Assembly: GCA_032622095.1 (NCBI GenBank) | Contig: CP136069.1 | Location: forward strand, 14,432,450 to 14,496,449 | Direction: 5' to 3' | Length of the DNA stretch: 64,000 nucleotides | From: Siphonodentalium dalli | Lineage: Eukaryota; Mollusca; Scaphopoda; Gadilida; Siphonodentaliidae | In this document: positions 56,591 through 64,000 of the stretch, in pieces | Numbering within the stretch: position 1 is the first letter of the stretch | Layout of the letters: each line of letters begins with the position of its first letter | Notes under the pieces: model-generated | Seen by the model: the letters and a program-made list of their open reading frames with translations, nothing else | Told to the model about the DNA's origin: nothing | Database searches by the model: none | Translations under genes and position numbers: made by a program

Positions 56591-58289
56591 TGCAGCAACT
56601 CGTGGGTAGATTTGTATGTCTATAGCATGATTTTGCTATGTGTGTGATTTAGAATGGGGATAAACATGCTGTCTGCTTGATTTGGGACGTTTTTCGGTAG
56701 GTTTTCCGATGCAAGATATCCGTTTTACCGGCTACACGCTGCGCCGGTATTTAAAACTGTATTTTCCATCTCAAAACTCCACCGATAATCGTCCCCAATC
56801 ACACCAGAAAAACATGTTTATCCTCTACATATCTGACGCTCGTTGTATTACCATATCAGGAATAGACTAACTAGAACGCTCCTTATTATTCTTTGCTCTG
56901 AGAACAATCAGTACACAACTTATCTATGACTTGACCAACATCTATACATCGATTTCCAAACTATCAGTGCGGACCCCTATTGAGATAATGGCTCCCGGAG
57001 CATCAGTAATGATCTCCAGTCTGACTTTGCTCAACTATAGTTTTCGTGTTCAATCCTGAAAACTAATGAGAACATTTTAATGAGAATTTACGCCGCCATA
57101 TACCGAACATTGTGACTTTTCGATGCTGAAAATTTGAGAAATGTTCTCAGGGTGTTTAGATGCCGATGCACATTACATGGCCATGGCTCGTTCATACTTC
57201 CATATATTTGGAAGAAGCTAAATACCCGAATTGCTGATCGAAAAAAAAAACATTTGTATACCCTGAAAAATCTGTCCAAAGTAATATCATTTTGCCAGCT
57301 GCTTCCAATCGTTGACATATAAAATAAACGCTCTTTATTTGCCAAATCAGGAATAGATCCCCCAATCACACAGCCGCAAAATTATTATATTGTTATGACA
57401 TTAATTGTTATTAATTTGGGAGAACGCTCTTTATTCTTCTATTCTGCTCTGAAGAAAAATCGGCTCAAACTAATCGGTGACTTGAGTAGGTCTTTCTGTG
57501 AGTCCGTCTGTCCAAGTTTCCCCCGACGTGAACCAGCTAGTGTAATATGTTGGGATAATGCTGGTTTTACGTTGAAGTCTCGAAATCAGACTTTACGCCC
57601 ATATCCAGTCACTTTAATCGATTTTTAATATTGGTGATTAAATACACAAAATGCCGACAATCTTAGTATAATATGAAATGTCTTGCAAAAAGTGGTCGCA
57701 AATTTGAAGTTCTTTTCAATCTTTGATATATAACATACACACTCTTTATTGTTTCATATAGTCTGAAGAAAATCGGAACAGAACTTGGTATGACTATCTG
57801 AAACAGATGAAGTCCGTATACAATTAAATGACCAATATCCGGTGAAGTTGAACATCGATTCCATGGTATTAGTGCGGACCCCTATTGAGATAATGATTCC
57901 AGGAGCACCGTTAAAGATGTCCTACATGACTTGACTCCACTATAGTTTTCGTTTTCGATGTTGAAAGCTAATGATTACATTTTAATGAGATATTTACGAC
58001 GCCAGTTATCGACATTTGTAACTCTTCGATGCTGAAAATAATGAGAAATGTCCGTGATATGTTTAGAGAGTGTATAAGCCCTCCGTTACAAACTATCTAC
58101 ACATATTAAACGGGAATGGCTCACATGAACCTCCAAATGTATCGACGAGTAATAGACAGAGAGCCCAGAGAGTTTCAATTGCACTATCGCATACGAAATG
58201 TTTGATGCCTTCGATTTGGTATCACGTTTGGACCACCGCAGAAACCCCATTCTGAAGTGTAACAATCCTGGCGTTTTGTGGCCGCTTAG
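56591..58289. other. Non-coding, with a second diverged direct repeat
   Basis: CAGTGCGGACCCCTATTGAG and GATAATGGCTCC, then TTTTAATGAGA and TTCGATGCTGAAAAT, occur at about 56968-57140 and again at 57868-58050. No gene recognised. Confidence 0.6.
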
Positions 58290-59105
58290 ACTCCAGACAA
58301 GATGGCGTCTGTCATGCCGACCATTTTGCTTGATATGCACCATACTATAGTATATACATGAAGTACAGAATGTTTCATATAGGCGGCCATGCTTTCCACG
58401 CGATTCGCCAGAGTTACATGTATACACCAGATCTAGAATTGAGCCAAAAACCAGACTAAGAGAACATTGACTTCGGGTGTAGCCCGAAAAATGCATGGAT
58501 ATACAGATTTGTCTCCCTGATGAACGGTTTGAATGAGGTTCGGCGAGACACCCCAGTTAAAAAAACAGAAACACTGTCTCTGATGACAAAATTTAATGCA
58601 TGGCAAGTAAGATGAAGTAGCTTGAATCTATATGGGCTTTTTCGCCATATTGGGTCTCAATACGCACCTGATTAGGATACGACTAAACTGATATCCGAAC
58701 CGACAGTATGCATGTTCTTGTGATCAGGGCCTTATATATACGTAATCGTTCATTCGCCTATTTGTTTGAGCAAATTTGACTGCTGAGATGGATGTTCAAT
58801 TAATTTAATTAATCGATCCATAATAGATGTGTATACATGATTCGAAAATGGTATTCATATTTAGATGAGATACGTCCAACTCATTAGTCTCCGATACACA
58901 CGAAAACACGCGAAAACTCACCAGAACTCTATGAGTACTATTGATATTTACTGCACAGAAGATCCGGTGTTATCGACATATTGATTCGCGACTTTGACAT
59001 CTATCTGGATCGATAGTGGTCCCACCATATTGAGAATGACACGTGCTTTTAAAAATATATTCAATTCTATGCCTCTTTGACAAAGTCAATTATATACGGA
59101 CATAT
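58290..59105. repeat. Internal direct duplication, copy 2
   Basis: Uninterrupted partner of 55105-56590. The 136-codon minus-strand frame at 58086-58496 has no recognised domain. Confidence 0.8.
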
Positions 59106-60129
59106 TGTCGGCAGTGTGGAAGGCCGCTGATTATGTTAGTGAATAGATTTTCTTGAAAATTTGAGAGAGCAAAACAGAAAAGACTGGTAAATGGTTAGAT
59201 CTGGGAAAACCGACTGACATCGGGTGGGCAAACATTCCTTCTTCGTATGGTTCCTTGTCAGTTTTACATTGAGAAACACAATATTCGCATATTATATACG
59301 TGAAAATTCTTTCCCATTCGGTCCGGTTTGGTGATACCTTCCGGGTCGGTGATACCATGTACACGGGGTGTACTTTGCAATCCTAAAATTATATTTTGTT
59401 TATGGGTCAAATTTGATAACCCATTTTGTTGTAGATCATACCACAAAGCTCTACTGCATGTGGTTACGCCCATACATTCACATAATATTCCACCTGTTCA
59501 TTTAAAGCCTGGGAAGTTTTTTTATGTTCTGCATGACGAGAAATTTATAACATTGAAAAAAGCAACACATGTAATATATTTCTTTATTAAAACCTGTCCA
59601 ACAGTTCAGATGCCGCTTCTGGTGTATACTCATAAGCAAATTGCCTTTACTTGACTGACCTATTGGTGCATGATTGACTAGATTATGGAGCCTTTATTCA
59701 ACGTCAGAGGCGCCTGCGGCCCCTTTGTGGGCTAGGAGCCTGCGACACCTTTGCGCACACTTTTATCATTTGAAAATTTTAATTACAAAAAACAACATTT
59801 AATTAAATTTAAAACAAACACAAATTAATTTACATTTTGTTTCTTCTTAGATTCAACTCCTTTCTCAATTTAACAACACTATATTTTCTTCTTTTTTTTT
59901 AAATTACATTTTTCTCATTTTTAAAATAAAATTTTGAAAACCTGACGCTGTTATACCATCCTCCTAGTTACCCCGAGTCACCACACATACTTTGATTGAA
60001 ATCGGTCCAGGGTCTGAGAGAAAAGTTGCGAACAGACAGACGGACAGACAGATGGATAGAGAGATCGTGTACTCTTTTGTATAAACATATATACATGTAA
60101 ATACACAACATTTTGTCTTTTCGTGTAAA
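59106..60129. other. Non-coding, with a GACAGACGGACAGACAGA-tailed repeat
   Basis: The tail CACACATACTTTGATTGAAATC, GGTCCAGGGTCTGAGAG, then ACAGACAGACGGACAGACAG lies at 59975-60045 and has the same plan as the other tails in the window. Low-complexity AT is at 59770-59940. Confidence 0.6.
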
Positions 60130-60523
60130 CCATCTTGCAGAAAATCAATCACAAACAAAGTGATGAACAGCACGTGAATCTCGTGTTGAGAGACATGCCA
60201 TTTGCAAGATTGATTGAAACCCAGAATGATATCGGATTAGTGGTTCATAAGCGATACCTGTTTCTCATTGAAATAAATCCCATGAGCGTGCACGCATTCG
60301 CGATAATTAATGGCGTGTCAATAAGCGTAATATCGGCATGCCTTCTGGTCCGATTGGTAACAGGGGTGTTTGACTGCATGCTCATATCACTGAATACAGT
60401 TGTCAATTAGCTGGCAACTGAACGACAAAAACGCCCCATTAGACCCGGTTTGGCTGGACCACCAATGTAGGTTTAAACCAGGTATAAACTCGGAGGTTTA
60501 AACTGGAGATGACGAATCCGGCC

Positions 60524-60644
60524 CCTATGTGTATCGAAGAAGAGTAGGCTATGCGACCTCATTGGAGAATATTTCTGCACCCAGATACAAACAAACTTTG
60601 ACTTTCATCGGTTCCAGGGTGCAGACGACCTACGTTTTGTAAAG
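60524..60644. other. Short spacer, nothing recognised
   Basis: Lies between the 7.64-kb element end and the inverted 1599-family repeat. Confidence 0.4.
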
Positions 60645-62335
60645 GAAGTCGTACCAACAACCCATTTGGGAAAAGTAACGGCGTGGTCACCGCTGCTGAA
60701 GAATTTAACAAAATTTAACTAAGCACATGTTCGTCGATTGATATAAAGATTGGACACCCCTCTGATACACATTTCGCAATGCTGCACATTTGACACAAAA
60801 CGTCTAAACGGTTGTTTGATGGTGTACATGTAAGCGGAATGGTCATGTGAGTCAGATGATTTCGTTGGTAATGGCAACACACGTTACAAGTTACATGTAC
60901 TGTGGCTGAACCTGGTTATTAACAATAACTAAACCTCCCAATACGTATAATCTTATACAAGCTATATTATGCGAAGTAAACATATACAATGATGTAATTT
61001 CTTCAACTCAAGTAACCATCAAACGCCTCAGCTTGATAAGGTATGTGTATAATGCGTAAATGTGTATAGGAATATTCCTTGCTTGTCTCATCTTGCAATG
61101 TATTGTATTGTTGGGGCGATGGGTGCAATATAACTTAACCATTCAAATGCGACAGAAGATGATACAATCCGAAAACATTCAAATGCGTTATGTGTCTCGT
61201 CAACTCTTGACGTTTGTTCTGGATTATTGTTCAAAATGGAATTGAATTATCACGCATGTAGAGGGGCAAAACAAGTTTATATTTCACGATTTTCGGTCTA
61301 CTTTCATCAGAAAACTCCGAAATTTGCCATCTGTAAATGATACCATGACGTTATCATAATGTATATCTCGAAGTTGGTAGACTTCAATATAATAGCACAA
61401 AATAATCGGAGTTGTGCTTTTGTATTCTGCCATACCGAAATTTATAAAACTGATTTTGTTTTTCTTCTGAATTTTGGGGTGGGGTGACACAATCTACCAC
61501 CACATAGCATCTATGGCAAAGAATGACATCCTTATCTTACAGTCATATGCAGTATATATTTCCACAAGTTTCTATATTATATACTGGATGTCCATTCAAT
61601 GCAATACTGAATAATGGCCTATTAAGAGGGGCGAAACAACTGAAAATGAATGATTGTTTGTCTATTTTCCACGTAAATGTAAGAAATTTTCACATCTATC
61701 ACCGCAATCATGGCATTTCATTACTATGGCTTTATACGTGTGTAACCTGCTATATCATACCACAAACATATCCCGAATAACTGTGCTTTTGTATTCATTT
61801 GTGCCGAATTTCCCTAAAACGGTGACTTTTTGATGAATTTTGGGGTGAGGGTTGAAATAATCTTACATAACACATCACGTGTTAAATATGATGGCATATT
61901 CAGCATATTGTCAGATGCGGTATATATATCCGCACTTTGCTAGAGTATATACGATATTTTTGGTCAAAACAGTATTGATCTATCACCCATTAAGTGAGGC
62001 AAAAAAATTGAAAAAGCTGTTTTGTCTATTATTACAATAAATCTAAAAAAAATCTTCTTTATATCAGAGATATCGTACCACTATCATAGCTAATATCTAG
62101 AGGTATATAGACTACAATATTGTAGCGCAAAATGTTCGCGTTTCTATACTTTTATTTCTCATTTTGCCGAATTTTACAAAAATAGGGATTTTTGCTGAAT
62201 TTTGGCACTTAATCAGCTAAAAATCATCTTTTGCATCATCTGTATATTTCACACCGGGTCCTATCCGATGCGGAATGTCATAACCTTCAAAATGATGTAT
62301 CACAAGCCCGTGTGTGGTGCCGATGGACTAAACTT
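60645..62335 (-). repeat. Inverted single copy of the 1599-bp repeat family
   Basis: Reverse complement of 50300 back through about 47053, with about 85-90 percent identity by eye and no tandem duplication. The match ends at GCCGATGGACTAAAC (62318-62332), the counterpart of 47055, so the first ~250 bp of the tandem unit are absent here. Confidence 0.85.
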
Positions 62336-63004
62336 TCTGAAATCGGTTCCGGCCGCTCCACTATATAGAGTGAGTGACAATAACATTCATCATAATTACA
62401 GTACATGAAAACTATGGAGGGTTAGTGGTAGAATATCAAACCACCTTCGCACAATGCACTTATTTTCGATAAGCCAATGCAAAGGATAGTGAACTGTCTG
62501 GGCGACATCATGATTTTGGCGTGCCGGACATGCCTATGGAATGCGCCTCAGAATCACCTGGTCGCCTATGGTTTGGGCGGCGCATGGGAGAATGTTATTT
62601 AATTCAGAGTGAATAGTCCCAAAATCCTGGCTTATACAAGTAGTACTAGCACAGAAGTGATTCGGCTGTCAATACAATGTATCTATCTAACCACTTAATT
62701 TCATTCATTGCCCATGGTGAATTTTTTCAGTTTTACTGCTAAAAGTCATCAGCTTCACAATGTACCAGCAAAATAAGTCAACAATACAAGCCAAATTGGT
62801 GCTCCGATCAAACTCCGATCATGTACTCCTTTTAATAATATAAACAGTTTTTCACCAAAATATATCTGACACCAGACTGATTAACTAATCTGCTGTTCAT
62901 CTACATGTACATTTTGGTTATATCCACAATGTTAATTGAAATATTGTATGTACACGTAGAATAATATCTGTTTTGTAAATGTTTGGGTTATGAATATATA
63001 TGCT
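62336..63004. other. Intergenic, nothing recognised
   Basis: No frame of note. Confidence 0.4.
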
Positions 63005-63330
63005 CATGTAGCAGTGGACGATTTATCGGGTTGTAGGGTGTCTGAAAATAGAATGAAAGTGTCAATGACACTGTAGCTTAGCTCAACTTGGAAAGGGAAT
63101 AATTTGATATGTTAAAGTCAATGGAGCAATTAAAAATGTCGAAAGTGGAAAGGTCTACGTAATACTAGATTATCAACATGAAGAGATATATATAAGTTAA
63201 AACCCAAGATGGTTGCTGGCGGCTTTTTGCCAATGAAATTCAAACACAATTGGTAGCTTCCAAAATGACTAGTTCCCATCTATATTCCAATGTTAACCGC
63301 CATGACAAATTTTATGATGATCTGACCAGG
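63005..63330 (-). repeat. Reversed fragment of the satellite-associated dispersed repeat
   Basis: 63050-63150 is the reverse complement of the 33830-33900 flank. 63200-63325 is the reverse complement of one satellite monomer (CCAAGATGGTTGCTGGCGGC, CATGACAAATTTTATGATGA). Confidence 0.8.
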
Positions 63331-63480
63331 CTTGGGGCAATTACTTGTGAATGTAATTAATTACAATTACAATTACTTCCACATTTTTCAATTACAACTA
63401 CAATCTCATTACATCTATTTCACAATGTAATTAATTACAATTACTTTGAAATGTAATTCAATTACAATTACAATTACATT
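63327..63480. repeat. TAATTACA-rich terminus, possibly a hAT-type transposon end
   Basis: Starts CAGGCTTGGGGCAATTACTT, then multiple TGTAATTAATTACAATTAC words. Similar CAGG..GGG..ATTAC starts are common at hAT-type ends. No partner end is seen in the window. Confidence 0.45.
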
Positions 63481-64000
63481 TCAGTTCAGAATTGAAGTAG
63501 GAACACTTTTTATTTATATGAACTTTATTTGATAACAAAACTTAAATTTCATACAAGCAAGATAAAATACACGAAGAAGCACAGTAATGAAGCACACTTG
63601 GTACAGAGCAACCAATGTATTACATGTATTTTATTTTTATGAGTAATCGCGGTATATTGGTAGCTTTACTTTCTCTGGGCCAATTTTTACAATCGACCGG
63701 TTGAATTTCGATGAAATTTCCGTTAAATAAAATGATGCTGCTCATTTGCCAATTTGAGCAGCAATTTCGAGAAAATATTTTGGACTAGGGAGTTGATATT
63801 TAATTACGTAACGCACACCGCGAGTTCCGCCACCGCTGCGTGCCAAGCTCCGGCCACCAGCGATGGCTCCGTGTTCAGCCATGTTCTTCCGTGGTCATGT
63901 CGCTGTCACCTGTGTTATGGCCGTGGTCATCCGTGGTCATAGCGTGGATTTCCGTCTTCAAACGTGATCATTTGGCCGTGGTCACCCGTTCGCCGTACCG
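63481..64000. other. End of window; GC-rich with CCGTGGTCA words
   Basis: CCGTGGTCAT or close variants recur four to five times in 63885-63990. No exon can be supported. Confidence 0.4.

Larger units (their letters stand above)
52883..60523 (-). mobile_element. Inverted-repeat DNA element, same family as 35261-37447, reversed, 7.64 kb
   Basis: The end at 52883 reads GGCCCGATTCGTCATCTC and corresponds to the right end of 35261-37447. The end at 60523, on the opposite strand, reads GGCCGGATTCGTCATCTC and corresponds to its left end. The internal extra terminal copy is also present (near 53318, reversed), 435 bp from the end against about 820 bp in the smaller element. The added length comes from a diverged internal duplication, a MITE and a satellite fragment. 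No transposase is seen. Pairing these two ends as one element is an inference from matching orientation and end type. Confidence 0.6.

Noticed and set aside
58086-58496. 136-codon minus-strand frame
   Set aside because: It spans a boundary of the internal duplication and has no counterpart in copy 1.
1-64000. tRNA, rRNA or other structured RNA genes
   Set aside because: I looked for tRNA A/B-box pairs and rRNA-like blocks by eye and saw none I could support; a covariance-model scan would settle this.

Overview
The window is eukaryotic, AT-rich and dominated by repeats. It shows no bacterial gene organisation: genes are sparse, one exon ends in a consensus splice donor, and nearly everything recognisable is a transposable element or a tandem repeat. 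The mix (L1/Tx1-type LINE, Ngaro-like tyrosine-recombinase retrotransposon, Gypsy remnant, Harbinger-like and other inverted-repeat DNA elements, dispersed tails ending in GACAGACA, a secreted PAN-domain exon) fits a marine invertebrate, probably a lophotrochozoan such as a mollusc. That placement is an inference from repeat types, not from a marker gene.

Layout. 1-4378: a foldback-type element cut by the window start. 5038-6906: the 3' part of a LINE ORF2, open for 622 codons. 8443-9702: a Harbinger-like element with 53-bp terminal inverted repeats and a TAA target duplication. 10917-15321: a 4.4-kb palindromic foldback element whose ends carry mirrored AT-rich minisatellites. 15386-15632 (minus): first coding exon of a secreted PAN/apple-domain protein, the best host-gene candidate, with an unrecognised 110-codon ORF diverging from it. 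16-22 kb: mostly unannotatable sequence and small tandem repeats.

22431-29922 is the centrepiece: a complete but decayed Ngaro-like retrotransposon with split direct repeats in the order A1 - coding region - B1 - A2 - B2. Inside are an SGNH-hydrolase reading frame directly after A1, a hairpin-forming tandem array, Gag with a zinc knuckle, reverse transcriptase/RNase H and a tyrosine recombinase. It sits inside an older repeat that it splits.

30.7-33.8 kb is a ~160-bp satellite with a 1256-bp higher-order duplication. Two related inverted-repeat elements with GTTTAAAC-rich ends lie at 35261-37447 and, reversed, at 52883-60523. Between them are a ~121-bp GC-rich tandem array with palindromic GCGCATGCGC cores (39.6-40.6 kb), an orphan L1-type ORF1 (41229-42074, minus), a near-perfect 44-bp-arm hairpin (44924-45024), a 1599-bp tandem duplication (46806-50003) and a broken Gypsy gag-protease (50722-51860). 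An inverted copy of the 1599-bp unit is at 60645-62335. The right end holds a reversed satellite fragment and a TAATTACA-rich terminus.

Apart from the PAN exon and possibly its divergent neighbour, I see no host gene. The coding pieces belong to selfish elements, and only the LINE ORF2 fragment and the orphan ORF1 are free of visible lesions. All identities and boundaries were judged by eye.
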